Assembly: GCF_001583415.1 (NCBI RefSeq) | Contig: NZ_CP014475.1 | Location: 2,666,001-2,730,000 of the forward strand | Length of the DNA: 64,000 nt | Source of the DNA: Mycolicibacterium phlei | GTDB lineage: Bacteria; Actinomycetota; Actinomycetes; Mycobacteriales; Mycobacteriaceae | Direction: 5' to 3' | Made by a program: the position numbers and the translations under genes | Shown: piece after piece, positions 1-8,218 of the stretch | How the letters are laid out: the number at the start of each line of letters is the position of its first letter | Numbering within the stretch: position 1 is the first letter of the stretch | The notes under the pieces: model-generated | Seen by the model: only the letters and a program-made list of their open reading frames with translations | Told to the model about the DNA's origin: nothing | Database searches by the model: none

Positions 1-238
1 GCTCCGCGGTGTCGGCGCCGCCCTGGTTGTTGATCACGGTGCTGGCGGGCAGCCACAGCGCCCCGCCCGAGCGGGCGGTCGAGCCGCCGACGTAGGACGA
101 CTTCTCGACGATCAGCACCGACAGCCCGCGCTCGTGCGCGGCCAGGGCAGCGGCCATACCGGTGCCTGCGCCCACGACAAGCAGATCAACGGTGGTGTCG
201 GCCATCGGCAGGCCGGCGGGGATCGTCGCGTTCGTCAC
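1..238 (-). CDS. FAD-dependent oxidoreductase, KstD/fumarate-reductase type (partial, N-terminus only)
   Basis: The first 79 codons of a minus-strand gene whose remainder lies beyond the left edge. The translation contains a dinucleotide-binding fold, VVGAGTGMAAALAAHERG followed by VEKSSYVGGSTARSGGALW. This is the FAD_binding_2 signature of 3-ketosteroid delta1-dehydrogenases and related flavoproteins. The GTG at 238 is preceded by a good -10 hexamer (TACGTT, 246-251) with a 7-base gap, which suits a leaderless transcript; an in-frame ATG at 205 is the alternative. It is divergent from the KshA homologue and shares the operator at 282-296 with it. A role in A/B-ring dehydrogenation is inferred from family and neighbours. 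Confidence 0.85.
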   Translation of the reverse strand, partial: MTNATIPAGLPMADTTVDLLVVGAGTGMAAALAAHERGLSVLIVEKSSYVGGSTARSGGALWLPASTVINNQGGADTAE

Positions 239-281
239 GGAGGCCAACGTAGATGGCCCGGACGGCCGGGTGAAAGTGCCG

Positions 282-296
282 TCCTGATGAGCGGAA
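282..296. promoter_or_regulatory. Island operator, site 1 (between KstD-like gene and kshA)
   Basis: TCCTGATGAGCGGAA matches the palindrome TCCCGNTNANCGGGA at 10 of 12 specified positions. Its centre (289) is 51 bases from the GTG at 238 and 50 bases from the ATG at 339. Each start codon is preceded, 6-7 bases away, by a plausible -10 hexamer (TACGTT at 246-251 on the minus strand, TAGAAC at 327-332 on the plus strand). One central site can therefore serve both leaderless divergent promoters. Confidence 0.7.
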
Positions 297-338
297 CATC
301 CCGGGTTCGACGACCGACCGCACTGTTAGAACGGGCAC

Positions 339-1487
339 ATGACGCTGGATGCCGATACCGATGTTCGACAGATCGAGGCCGCCGCTGCGCCGACGAGATA
401 CGCCCGCGGCTGGCACTGCCTGGGCCTGACCCGTGACCTCGGCGATGGAAAGCCGCACGCCATCAACGCATTCGGCGGAAAGCTGGTGGTGTTCCGCGGC
501 GAGGACGGCAAGATCAACGTGCTCGACGCCTACTGCCGCCACATGGGCGGTGATCTGTCCGACGGTGAGGTCAAGGGCAACGAGATCGCCTGCCCGTTCC
601 ACGACTGGCGCTGGGGCGGCGACGGTCGGTGCAAGCAGATTCCCTACAGCCGTCGGGTGCCGAAGCTGGCCCGCACCGCTACCTGGACCACCCTCGAGCA
701 GGACGGCATGCTGTTCGTCTGGAACGACCCGGAGAAGAACCCGCCGCCGCCTGAGGTCACCATCCCCCGGATCGAGGGCATCGGGACCGACAAGTGGACC
801 GACTGGCACTGGTACTCCACCGTCGTGAACACCAACTGCCGCGAGATCATCGACAACGTCGTGGACATGGCGCACTTCTTCTACATCCACGGCGGCCTGC
901 CCACCGGGTTCAAGAACGTCTTCGAGGGTCACATCGCCACGCAGTACTACAAGAGCGAGGCCCGCCCGGATCTCGGGTCGGGCGAGGGCGCCAAGATCCT
1001 GGGCACCACCTCGGTGGCGTCCTACTACGGCCCGTCGTTCATGATCGACGATCTCGTCTACCACTACGAGCACGGTGACACGCGTACCGTCCTGCTCAAC
1101 TGCCACTACCCGATCGACGCCAATTCCTTTGTGCTGCAGTACGGGATCTCGGTGGAGATCTCCGACATGCTGCCTCGCGACACCGCCATGGAGATGGCGG
1201 TGGCGCTCGGCGACTTCGTCAAGATGGGCTTCGAGCAGGACGTGGCCATCTGGAAGCGCAAGGCGCGCATCGACAATCCGCTGCTGTGCGAGGAGGACGG
1301 CCCGGTCTACCAGTTGCGCCGCTGGTACGAGCAGTTCTACGTCGACGTCGCCGACATCACCCCGGACATGACCGACCGCTTCGAGTTCGAGATCGACACC
1401 ACCCGTCCCCGGGAGGCCTGGCTCAAGGAGGTCGAGGCGAACCTGGCCGCGGGCCGGCTGCCCAGGCTGGTGGGCATCAACAAGTGA
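339..1487 (+). CDS. kshA: 3-ketosteroid 9-alpha-monooxygenase oxygenase component homologue (KshA, Rieske type)
   Basis: A 382-residue Rieske non-haem iron oxygenase. The [2Fe-2S] ligands are Cys66, His68, Cys85 and His88 (CRH, then CPFH). The mononuclear iron site is in DNVVDMAHFFYIH, with His179 and His184, and Asp301 is the likely third ligand. Length and motif spacing match KshA, which hydroxylates C9 of 3-ketosteroids and, with KstD, opens ring B. The usual reductase partner KshB is not in the window; the lone ferredoxin at 26355-26648 could feed electrons. The start is supported by a leaderless promoter and the operator at 282-296. It heads an operon of five overlapping or closely spaced genes. 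The exact steroid substrate is not known. Confidence 0.9.
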   Translation: MTLDADTDVRQIEAAAAPTRYARGWHCLGLTRDLGDGKPHAINAFGGKLVVFRGEDGKINVLDAYCRHMGGDLSDGEVKGNEIACPFHDWRWGGDGRCKQIPYSRRVPKLARTATWTTLEQDGMLFVWNDPEKNPPPPEVTIPRIEGIGTDKWTDWHWYSTVVNTNCREIIDNVVDMAHFFYIHGGLPTGFKNVFEGHIATQYYKSEARPDLGSGEGAKILGTTSVASYYGPSFMIDDLVYHYEHGDTRTVLLNCHYPIDANSFVLQYGISVEISDMLPRDTAMEMAVALGDFVKMGFEQDVAIWKRKARIDNPLLCEEDGPVYQLRRWYEQFYVDVADITPDMTDRFEFEIDTTRPREAWLKEVEANLAAGRLPRLVGINK

Positions 1488-1750
1488 CCGTCCGGCCCGA
1501 CAACCGTCTGGCCGACGCGCCGATGAGTCCGGTCGACTGCCGGACCTGTGGGGCGCGGGTGCTGGTCCGCAAGGCCAGCTGGGAACAGACCAGCGTGCAG
1601 TGGACCGCCCCCGCGCGCCAGCGCTGTCTTGAGCTGAATCAGTCGGGGGGACAGCGACTTCCACTGTGCCCGCAGTTGCGTACCGCGATCGAGGCGGCGG
1701 TGCTCAGCGGGGACCTGCCGGTTCTCACCGATCCGCCCGCCGATCGCTAG
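1484..1750 (+). CDS. Small cysteine-containing protein of unknown function
   Basis: An 88-residue protein starting at GTG 1484, which overlaps the kshA stop (GTGA) and so suggests translational coupling; an in-frame ATG at 1523 is the alternative. It has a CxxC pair (DCRTCGARV) and two further cysteines (RQRCLEL and LPLCPQL). This spacing could bind zinc or iron-sulfur, but it is not a standard ferredoxin motif. Its position directly behind a Rieske oxygenase hints at an accessory role in electron transfer or assembly; that is inference only. Confidence 0.6.
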   Translation: MTVRPDNRLADAPMSPVDCRTCGARVLVRKASWEQTSVQWTAPARQRCLELNQSGGQRLPLCPQLRTAIEAAVLSGDLPVLTDPPADR

Positions 1751-1757
1751 GAGAACC

Positions 1758-2237
1758 GTGTCAGAACTGACCCCACCGCCCGGCTGGGTGGAGCTCGAGG
1801 AACTGCGCCGGCTCAAGGCCCGGTACTTCCGTTACCTGGACACCAAGGACTGGGCGGGCTTCCGGGAGGTGTTCGCCGACGACGTGGTCGGCACCTTCGA
1901 CAACGCGGTGGCCACCGACGGCGGCGACCCGATGAGCCAGACCTGGGCCGGCGCCGACGAGCTCGTCACGTCGATCCGCACGGTGCTCGACGGTTGCACC
2001 ACCGTGCACCATGGTCACACCCCGGAGCTGGTACTGGAGTCGCAGACCACGGCACGTGGAATCTGGGCGATGGCCGACATCATCGACTTTCCCGGCGGCG
2101 CCACGCTGTGCGGGGCCGGCCACTATCACGAGACCTACACCAAGTCCGGCGGAGCGTGGCGCATCCAGACGATCCATCTGACCCGCACCCGGATGGCGTT
2201 CACACAGACGGAGGGTGCAGTTGCAGATCAGGGATAA
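1758..2237 (+). CDS. SnoaL/NTF2-like fold protein
   Basis: A 159-residue protein of the NTF2 superfamily, which includes ketosteroid isomerases, SnoaL cyclases and small-subunit-like proteins. The N-terminal helix pattern (LRRLKARYFRYLDTKDWAGF) and the F.DD segment that follows are typical of SnoaL_4 proteins. The start is a GTG at 1758 with AGGAG just upstream at 1749-1753. It sits in the kshA operon and overlaps the next gene by 17-23 bases, so a role as isomerase, hydratase or dehydratase on a ring intermediate is plausible. The reaction cannot be read from the sequence. Confidence 0.75.
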   Translation: MSELTPPPGWVELEELRRLKARYFRYLDTKDWAGFREVFADDVVGTFDNAVATDGGDPMSQTWAGADELVTSIRTVLDGCTTVHHGHTPELVLESQTTARGIWAMADIIDFPGGATLCGAGHYHETYTKSGGAWRIQTIHLTRTRMAFTQTEGAVADQG

Positions 2238-3003
2238 GGTCTTCGTCGTCACCGGGGCCGGCAACGGGATGGGCCGTGAGGTGGCGCTGGAACTGAGCCG
2301 CCGCGGCGCCCGGGTCGCCGCGGTCGACATCGACGCCGGCGGTCTCGCCGGGACCGCCGCCATGGCCCGCACCCAGGTGTCCACGCACGTCGTGAACATC
2401 ACCGACCAGGGCGCGGTGGCGGCACTGCCGGATCGGGTCACCGAGGCCCACGGGCAGGTCGACGGCCTGGTCAACATCGCCGGGATCGCCCAGCAATTCG
2501 CGCTGTTCGCCGATCTGGAGGCGCACGCCCTCGACCGGGTGATGTCGGTGAACTTCACCGGCACCGTGCACATGTGCCGCGCGTTCCTGCCCGGCCTGCT
2601 GGCGCGCCCGCAGGCCAACATCACCAACATGTCCAGCCTGTCGGCCCTGGTGCCGTTCGCCAGCCAGGTGGTCTACAGCGCGAGCAAGGGCGCGGTCAAA
2701 CAGTTCAGCGAGGGCCTGGAAGCCGAGCTGGCCGACACCAACATCCGTGTGGTGACGGTGTTCCCGGGTCAGGTGTCGACGAACCTGCAGCAGAACTCGG
2801 GTGTGGAGATGCTCGACACCAAGGGCCGCAAGGCGCCGGTCACCACACCGCGGACCGCGGGTAAGCGGATCGTCGACGGTATCGCCAAGGACCGCTACCG
2901 CGTGATCATCGGGACCGACGCCCACATGCTGTACGCGATGTCGCGGATAGCGCCGCGGCGCACCGCGCGGATCGTCGCCAAGCAGATCAAGTCCGTTCTC
3001 TGA
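2221..3003 (+). CDS. Short-chain dehydrogenase/reductase
   Basis: A classical SDR of about 260 residues. It has the NAD(P)-binding glycine motif VTGAGNGMGRE near the N-terminus, an NIAG segment (variant of NNAG), and the catalytic Ser, Tyr and Lys in SSLSAL and VYSASKGAVK. The ribosome-binding site GGAGGG (2210-2215) favours TTG 2221 over GTG 2215, because the GTG lies inside that site. It overlaps the 3' end of the SnoaL-like gene and is followed 12 bases later by a flavoprotein gene. Probably oxidises or reduces a hydroxyl/keto group of the ring system; substrate unknown. Confidence 0.85.
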   Translation: MQIRDKVFVVTGAGNGMGREVALELSRRGARVAAVDIDAGGLAGTAAMARTQVSTHVVNITDQGAVAALPDRVTEAHGQVDGLVNIAGIAQQFALFADLEAHALDRVMSVNFTGTVHMCRAFLPGLLARPQANITNMSSLSALVPFASQVVYSASKGAVKQFSEGLEAELADTNIRVVTVFPGQVSTNLQQNSGVEMLDTKGRKAPVTTPRTAGKRIVDGIAKDRYRVIIGTDAHMLYAMSRIAPRRTARIVAKQIKSVL

Positions 3004-3015
3004 CGGGAGTCTTCG

Positions 3016-4614
3016 ATGTCGACAGTTGACGAATACGACGTCATCGTCGTGGGTTTCGGCGCCGCCGGCGCGTCAGCGGCGATCGAGGCCGCCGACCGGG
3101 GCGCCCGGGTGCTGGTGCTCGACCGCGGCTACGGGGGCGGTGCCACGGCCTACTCCGGCGGCATTGTCTACGCCGGCGGCGGCACCCCCGAACAGCGGGC
3201 GGGCGGCTACCAGGACAGTGTCGAGAACATGCGCCGCTACCTCGAGCATGAGGTGGCCGGCGCGGTGAAACCGGAGACGCTGGCCCGGTTCTGCGAACAG
3301 AGCCCGGGTCTGATCGAGTGGCTCAAGGCCCAGGGGGTGCCGTTCCGGGGTGGGGCGGCTCCGTCCTACAAGACGTCGTATCCGACCGACGCCCACTACC
3401 TGTACTACTCCGGCAACGAGAAGGCATACCCGTACGTCAACCACGCCGAGCCCGCGCCGCGCGGCCACCGTGTCGTCGCGCCGGGGATGGCCTCCGGGCG
3501 GGTGCTGTTCGAGAACCTGCGAAAGTCCGCGCTGGCCAAGGGTGTCCGGTTCGTTCCGCTGGCGCACGTGCACTCCCTGATCCAGGACGCCGACGGGCGG
3601 GTCACCGGCGTGCGCTACACGGTGACCGATCCCGGACACCGCAACGCCAAGCGCCACAAGCTGATCACCAAGGCCACCGGGAAACTGGGCACCTGGATGC
3701 CCAGCGTGGTCGCCGGCCCGGTCGAACGCGGTGAAAAGCTGCGTGCGGAGGCCGGTGTCGAGGCCGAGGCGCACGCCCCGGCGGTGATCCTGGCCGCGGG
3801 CGGGTTCATCAACAATCGGGAGTGGGTGCAGCGGTTCGCGCCGGAGTTCGTCAAGATCTCCCCGCTGGGCACCGTCGGCGACGACGGCACCGGCATCCGG
3901 CTCGGGCTCGAGGCCGGGGGAGTGACCGACAAGATGGGCAACGTCACCGCCTGGCGGTTCCTGTCCCCGCCCAGCGCGTTCCTCGAGGGCCTCACGGTGG
4001 GCGCCGACGGTACCCGCATCGCCAACGAGGACCTCTACGGTGCCGCGCACGGCAACGTCCTGATGCGTGAGTTCGGCGGCCGCGGTTGGGCGATCTACGA
4101 CGCCGCGACGTGGCGCAAGATCCGCGCGCAGATCCCCGAACAGACCAAGATGTTCCAGCGGCTGCAGATCTGGTACCTGCTGAGCATCGGCCACAAGAAG
4201 GCCGACACCATCGAGGGCATCGCCGCCAAGAACGGCATCGACGTCGCCGGGCTGCGCCGGACTGTCGACGAGTACAACGCCGGAATCCGCAGTGGCACCG
4301 GCGATCCCGCGCACAAGGATCCGTCGCTGTGCCCGCCGCTGGAGCGCGGTCCGTTCTACTCGATCAACATCTCCGCCGATTCCTCGCTGTTCTACCCGAT
4401 CCCGGGCCTGACGCTGGGCGGGCTGGTCATCGACGAGGACACCGGTGCGGTGGTGCACCGCGACGGCGGCGTGATCCCCGGCCTGTACGCCGCCGGCCGC
4501 ACCGCCGTGGGTGTGTGCTCCAACAGCTACGTCAGCGGTCTGTCTATCGCCGACTGCGTGTTCAGCGGTCGCCGGGCCGGCGCGGACGCCGTCACCCGCA
4601 GCCGGGTGAGCTGA
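3016..4614 (+). CDS. FAD-dependent oxidoreductase, KstD/fumarate-reductase family
   Basis: A 532-residue flavoprotein with an N-terminal FAD site (VVGFGAAGASAAIEAADRG, then GGGATAYSGGIVY) and a C-terminal FAD cap (GLYAAGRTAVGVCSNSYVSG). The architecture matches 3-ketosteroid delta1-dehydrogenase, delta4-(5-alpha)-dehydrogenase and related enzymes of about 510-570 residues. The lower similarity of the active-site loops I can see means the exact double-bond position is uncertain. It is the last gene of the kshA operon, with GGGAG ahead of ATG 3016, and is followed by a strong terminator. It is the second of three such flavoproteins in the island. Confidence 0.85.
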   Translation: MSTVDEYDVIVVGFGAAGASAAIEAADRGARVLVLDRGYGGGATAYSGGIVYAGGGTPEQRAGGYQDSVENMRRYLEHEVAGAVKPETLARFCEQSPGLIEWLKAQGVPFRGGAAPSYKTSYPTDAHYLYYSGNEKAYPYVNHAEPAPRGHRVVAPGMASGRVLFENLRKSALAKGVRFVPLAHVHSLIQDADGRVTGVRYTVTDPGHRNAKRHKLITKATGKLGTWMPSVVAGPVERGEKLRAEAGVEAEAHAPAVILAAGGFINNREWVQRFAPEFVKISPLGTVGDDGTGIRLGLEAGGVTDKMGNVTAWRFLSPPSAFLEGLTVGADGTRIANEDLYGAAHGNVLMREFGGRGWAIYDAATWRKIRAQIPEQTKMFQRLQIWYLLSIGHKKADTIEGIAAKNGIDVAGLRRTVDEYNAGIRSGTGDPAHKDPSLCPPLERGPFYSINISADSSLFYPIPGLTLGGLVIDEDTGAVVHRDGGVIPGLYAAGRTAVGVCSNSYVSGLSIADCVFSGRRAGADAVTRSRVS

Positions 4615-4638
4615 CCCGCCGAGAAGACACGAAAAGAC

Positions 4639-4672
4639 TCGGCCCCGGAATCCTCGTCGATTCCGGGGCCGA
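4639..4672. terminator. Bidirectional terminator hairpin
   Basis: A perfect 14-bp stem (4639-4652 with 4659-4672, core CGGCCCCGGAATC) and a 6-base loop, between the convergent ends of the flavoprotein gene (4614) and the gene at 4686. No clear T-run follows, as is usual in mycobacteria. Confidence 0.75.
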
Positions 4673-4685
4673 ATGCTTGCGTGGC

Positions 4686-5762
4686 TCAGCTCAGCACGAA
4701 CGCGCTCAGCGGCGCTTCCTCCGGGTAGATCGCCGGGCCGCCGATGTCGTAGGCGGCGTTGAGCGCACCGATGAACGCCGGGTCGTGCAGCGGGTTGCTC
4801 GGGATGTCGAGCTTGGTGCCCCGCTTGGCCAGATCGTCGACCATCATGTCGATCGCCTTGTCGATCGTCAGATCGTCGGAGTGGTCCATGTTCTTCTTGA
4901 GCTCGTCGTAGTCCTCGAAGACCTCGGCCGACCAGTGCACCAGGAACCGCAGTTCGTCGGTGTGGTGGCGGGCGATGACCTCGTCACCGTTGCGCAGCAC
5001 CCAGTGATCGCGCGAGTCCGGATCACCGGCGAACACGGTGTCGAACGCCAGCCCCTTCGGAACCTGCTGCTCCAGCGGGCCGTTGGCCTCGCCGCGATGC
5101 ACCATCATCTCGTTCTGCACCACCACACCGCGGTTGTACACCGGCGGCAGCACGCGCTTGGGGGCCTTCAGCGGACCGTCCGGCCAGTAGGTGAAGCCGC
5201 TGTTCTCGTCCAGCGAGAACCAGGTGATGACCTGCGCCATCTTGATCAGGTAGTCGGTGAACAGGCCCGACTTGCCCATCACGCTGCACAGCCAGGTGGG
5301 CGCGTTCTCGTAGCGCACGCCGCGGAAGCTCGGCGAATCCAGATGTCCCGGATCGCGGTTCGCGCACGGGCCGTTGATGTTGAACAGCATCATCTCCGGC
5401 TTGGCGTACTCGGCGTTCCAGTACGACTTGGCGTGCTCCAGGAACTCCGCGTTGTAGAAGCAGTCGTGCAGCTCCGGGTAGAGCACGGCGCCGTACTGGG
5501 CCAGGTGGCCGCGGAAGGTCGGCGTCAGGAACAGGTCCAGCGACGGCTCGAAGCCCTCCGGGAAGGCGCCGCTCATGGTGGCCATGAGCTCTTCGGCCGA
5601 GGCGAAGTGCTGGGCGATGATCAGCTTCCAGGGCCCGTTCCGGCGGACCACGTCGAGCAGACGCTCACGCTGGTCGTCGGTGTAGACGTTGTCGATCTCA
5701 CGGGGCGGCGATGCGGGGCGGAGGATGTCGGAGAGCTCCATCCGCCGCTCTTCGGTGAGCAT
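4686..5762 (-). CDS. Putative Fe(II)/2-oxoglutarate-type oxygenase of unknown substrate
   Basis: A 358-residue protein that I cannot assign to a characterised family with certainty. It contains H140-L-D142 (in PGHLDSPSF) and H222 (in MMVHRGEANG), which resembles the HxD...H iron triad of 2-oxoglutarate-dependent oxygenases of the phytanoyl-CoA type. Start ATG 5762 is chosen because AAGGAG lies 7 bases upstream; the in-frame GTG at 5765 is too close to it. It is monocistronic, has its own island operator at 5836-5850 and a -10-like CAGAAT at 5800-5805. It may hydroxylate a pathway intermediate; this is inference from motif and context. Confidence 0.65.
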   Translation of the reverse strand: MLTEERRMELSDILRPASPPREIDNVYTDDQRERLLDVVRRNGPWKLIIAQHFASAEELMATMSGAFPEGFEPSLDLFLTPTFRGHLAQYGAVLYPELHDCFYNAEFLEHAKSYWNAEYAKPEMMLFNINGPCANRDPGHLDSPSFRGVRYENAPTWLCSVMGKSGLFTDYLIKMAQVITWFSLDENSGFTYWPDGPLKAPKRVLPPVYNRGVVVQNEMMVHRGEANGPLEQQVPKGLAFDTVFAGDPDSRDHWVLRNGDEVIARHHTDELRFLVHWSAEVFEDYDELKKNMDHSDDLTIDKAIDMMVDDLAKRGTKLDIPSNPLHDPAFIGALNAAYDIGGPAIYPEEAPLSAFVLS

Positions 5763-5835
5763 CACTGGACTCCTTCTGTCAGTTGTGAACTCTGGGTCGA
5801 TTCTGTTCGCCCGACACCGTCCGCGGCGGGCAGGT

Positions 5836-5850
5836 GTCCGGCCACCGGGA
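5836..5850. promoter_or_regulatory. Island operator, site 2 (upstream of 4686-5762 gene)
   Basis: GTCCGGCCACCGGGA matches TCCCGNTNANCGGGA at 9 of 12 positions. A -10-like CAGAAT (minus strand, 5800-5805) would place the transcription start near 5793, 50 bases from the site centre (5843). The resulting leader of about 30 bases carries the AAGGAG ribosome-binding site. Confidence 0.55.
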
Positions 5851-5857
5851 GACCGGG

Positions 5858-6814
5858 TTAGGGCAGGGTTACCGGAATGGGGTTGGCGAACTTCGCCTGC
5901 AGCAGCGCACCGATCTCCGCGATCGCCAGACGGCCACGGGCGGTGGCCTCCGAGCGCATCAGAAATCCGTGGTAGATACCCGGATACCGGGTCAGCGTGG
6001 TCTGCACGCCGGCGTCGCGCAGACGTTCGGCGTACCGCTCACCCCAGCTGGAGATCGGGTCCAGTTCGGCGGTGACCACGATCGCCTGCGGCAGGCCGGA
6101 CAGATCGGTGGCGTAGGCGGGTACCCGCCGCCAGTCGTGCGGTGCACCGCCCTCGTCGGCCAGCTCGTGCATGTACAGGATGTCGTCGTGCAACAGCATC
6201 GGCGCGTCCTGCAGCGCCAGCACCGACGGGGCCGCCATGTCGCGGTCCAGGCCGGGGTACATCAGCACCTGCGCGAAGATGCGGGGGCCGCCGCTGTCCC
6301 GCAACTCGAGCGCCACGGCCGCCGCCAGGGCGCCGCCGGCGCTGTCCCCGGCGACCACGATTCTGTCGGGATCCCAGCCGTACGACTCGCACTGCTGGGC
6401 AACCCATTTCGTCGCCGCGAGGCTGTCCTCGAACTGGGCCGGCGGCGGGTTCTCCGGTGCCAGCCGGTAGTCCACCGCCACCACCACCGCCTTGCTGACC
6501 GCCGCGAGTGTGCGGCCCAGCGGTTCGAAGGAGCGGATGGACCCCATCACCAGCCCGCCGCCGTGCAGGTGAACGATCACCGGCGCCGGGGTGGGCGCCG
6601 TGGCCGGACGGTAGATCCGCAGCGGTACCGGACCCGCGGGGCCGGGCGCCGTGGTGTCGACGATCTCGGCCATTTCGGGCATGTCCGGCGGTGGCGGCGC
6701 GGACTCGACCGAGTCGCGCACAGCCTGAAGTCCACGCTGCCGCATGGGTGTCGGGGGTCCGAACGCCGCGACGCGGGCCGCGGCGTCCGGATCCAGGACC
6801 GGTCGGTGGCTCAT
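5858..6814 (-). CDS. Alpha/beta hydrolase, hormone-sensitive-lipase family esterase
   Basis: A 318-residue esterase of the HSL/Lip family. The oxyanion-hole motif HGGG is at residues 84-87, the nucleophile Ser158 is in GDSAGG, the acid is in AELDPI and the histidine is in GIYHGF. It lacks a signal peptide, so it is probably cytosolic. Its start overlaps the stop of the upstream SDR gene by one base (TGATG), making it the third gene of a SnoaL-SDR-esterase unit driven from upstream of 8154. It could hydrolyse the ester or lactone left by the Baeyer-Villiger enzymes; this is inference. Confidence 0.88.
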   Translation of the reverse strand: MSHRPVLDPDAAARVAAFGPPTPMRQRGLQAVRDSVESAPPPPDMPEMAEIVDTTAPGPAGPVPLRIYRPATAPTPAPVIVHLHGGGLVMGSIRSFEPLGRTLAAVSKAVVVAVDYRLAPENPPPAQFEDSLAATKWVAQQCESYGWDPDRIVVAGDSAGGALAAAVALELRDSGGPRIFAQVLMYPGLDRDMAAPSVLALQDAPMLLHDDILYMHELADEGGAPHDWRRVPAYATDLSGLPQAIVVTAELDPISSWGERYAERLRDAGVQTTLTRYPGIYHGFLMRSEATARGRLAIAEIGALLQAKFANPIPVTLP

Positions 6815-7665
6815 CAGTGCCGTTCCGGGTCGAACCGCTGTTTGGTGCGCAGCACCGGGGCGCGACGCTGCTTGAGTACCTCGGCCCGCTCGGCCATCGC
6901 CCCGCCGACGTAGTCGGGCTGGGTGAGCAGGTAGAAATCGCCGGCGGCGGCCTGGTCGAACACCACCTTGGCGGCCTCGATCGGGTCCATCGCGGCGGCC
7001 TTGATGTCGAGCATCGCGGCGCGCTGGGACTCCGCGGCCTCGACGTCACCGCCCTCGACGCCGCCTGCCGCCTCGAAGATGTTGGACTTCACCGCACCCG
7101 GCAGCACGGCCTGCACCTGGATCCGGTCGGCGTGGCCGGCCAGTTCCACCTCGAGCCGCAGGCACTCGGTCAGCGCCAGCACCGCGTGCTTACTCATGAT
7201 GTAAGGCGCCTGCAGCGGAACAGCGGCCACCCCGCCGATGGACGACAGGTTCCACACCCACGCGGGTTCCGCGGCCTCGATCATCCGGGGCAGGAACGCC
7301 CGGATCCCGTAGAACACCCCGTTGATGTTGATGTCCACCAGCCGGTCCCAGTTGGCGACGGGGGTGTCCCACAGGTAGCCGAACTGTTCGATGCCGGCGT
7401 TGTTGACCAGCAGACGCACCGGACCGATCTCGGAATAGACCTCGGCGGCAAGTGCTTCCAGCGCAGCGGCGTCACGCACGTCGCACACCCGGTCGACCGA
7501 GCCGGGAAGCTCCTCGCGCAGCGCCGCGATCGCCGCGGCGTCGACGTCGGTGAGCACCACCGTCATCCCCAGCGAGGCGGCGTAGCGGGCCAGTCCGGCC
7601 CCGATGCCGTGCCCCGCGCCGGTGATGACGGCGACGCCCCCGCCGAAAACCTCCTGTGCGCCCAC
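6814..7665 (-). CDS. Short-chain dehydrogenase/reductase
   Basis: A 283-residue classical SDR. It shows the cofactor motif ITGAGHGIGAGLARY, an Asp in VVLTDVD that favours NAD(H), the NNAG motif, and the catalytic Ser and YIMSK tetrad segment. It lies between a SnoaL-like gene (3 bases upstream) and an esterase (1-base overlap). The substrate is not identifiable; oxidation of a secondary alcohol in the ring-degradation pathway is the simplest reading. Confidence 0.88.
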   Translation of the reverse strand: MGAQEVFGGGVAVITGAGHGIGAGLARYAASLGMTVVLTDVDAAAIAALREELPGSVDRVCDVRDAAALEALAAEVYSEIGPVRLLVNNAGIEQFGYLWDTPVANWDRLVDININGVFYGIRAFLPRMIEAAEPAWVWNLSSIGGVAAVPLQAPYIMSKHAVLALTECLRLEVELAGHADRIQVQAVLPGAVKSNIFEAAGGVEGGDVEAAESQRAAMLDIKAAAMDPIEAAKVVFDQAAAGDFYLLTQPDYVGGAMAERAEVLKQRRAPVLRTKQRFDPERH

Positions 7666-7668
7666 GCG

Positions 7669-8154
7669 TTACGAACCCGCGGCGGCCGAGGCCTTGGCCG
7701 CGTGCTCGGCGAACGGGATCGAGTCCTCGGCGTCGAGGACCACGCGCATCGAGGTGAACACCAGACCGCCCTCGGCACGCCGGATGCCGACGTCGACGAC
7801 GCCGCTGGACACGTCGAACGGAACGTTGTTGGTGACCTGGTTGACGTACAGGTAGAAGCGGGCGTTGGTGACCTCACCGTCGGCGCCGGTGCGGAAGATG
7901 TTCGTGGCGTGATGGCGCAGCGGGTACGGGTTCTCGTTGCGGTGCTGGGTCAGCCACGCCAGCGTCTCGTCCTTGCCGTGCAGCTCGGCGGCGAGCAGGT
8001 GCTCGAACGGGCAGTTGCCCGAGTCCGACCGGCTCAGGTACTCCATCTCCCCGCCGAGGCGGGCGCCGAGTTCGGCGAAATGGCCCTGGTCGTAGTGGTA
8101 CCAGAACTCGGCGATGAACTCCTGGACCTCCGACAGCGTGATCTCGTTGCTCAT
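7669..8154 (-). CDS. SnoaL/NTF2-like fold protein
   Basis: A 161-residue NTF2-superfamily protein related to SnoaL/ring-hydroxylating-dioxygenase small-subunit folds (VQEFIAEFWYHYDQGHFAELG at the N-terminus, broken here for length: VQEFIAEFW then YHYDQGHF). The chosen start is ATG 8154, which is 51 bases from the centre of the operator at 8198-8212 and has no Shine-Dalgarno, so the transcript is probably leaderless. An in-frame TTG at 8166 is the alternative. First gene of a three-gene unit with an SDR and an esterase. Enzymatic role unknown. Confidence 0.75.
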   Translation of the reverse strand: MSNEITLSEVQEFIAEFWYHYDQGHFAELGARLGGEMEYLSRSDSGNCPFEHLLAAELHGKDETLAWLTQHRNENPYPLRHHATNIFRTGADGEVTNARFYLYVNQVTNNVPFDVSSGVVDVGIRRAEGGLVFTSMRVVLDAEDSIPFAEHAAKASAAAGS

Positions 8155-8197
8155 GCCAGCAAGCAAACCGTGCCGCTGTGCGCTTCGACACAGCTCG

Positions 8198-8212
8198 GCC
8201 CGGTCAGCGGAA
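8198..8212. promoter_or_regulatory. Island operator, site 3 (upstream of SnoaL-SDR-esterase unit)
   Basis: GCCCGGTCAGCGGAA matches TCCCGNTNANCGGGA at 10 of 12 positions. It sits in the 64-base gap between the end of the acyl-CoA dehydrogenase gene (8219) and ATG 8154. The centre (8205) is 51 bases from the ATG. The -10 is weak (TTGCTT at 8161-8166). Confidence 0.6.
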
Positions 8213-8218
8213 CACGAG

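Noticed and set aside
327..340. Possible KstR site (TAGAAC half-site) before kshA
   Set aside because: Only one half matches TNNAACNNGTTNNA. The bases also fit a -10 hexamer. No full KstR site was found in any intergenic region of the island.
186..1664. 492-residue minus-strand frame over kshA
   Set aside because: Low-complexity composition rich in Val, Asp and Arg, no domain; it mirrors the codon bias of kshA on the other strand.
4086..5861. 591-residue plus-strand frame
   Set aside because: It overlaps the end of the flavoprotein in another frame, crosses a strong terminator, and is antisense to the 358-residue gene.
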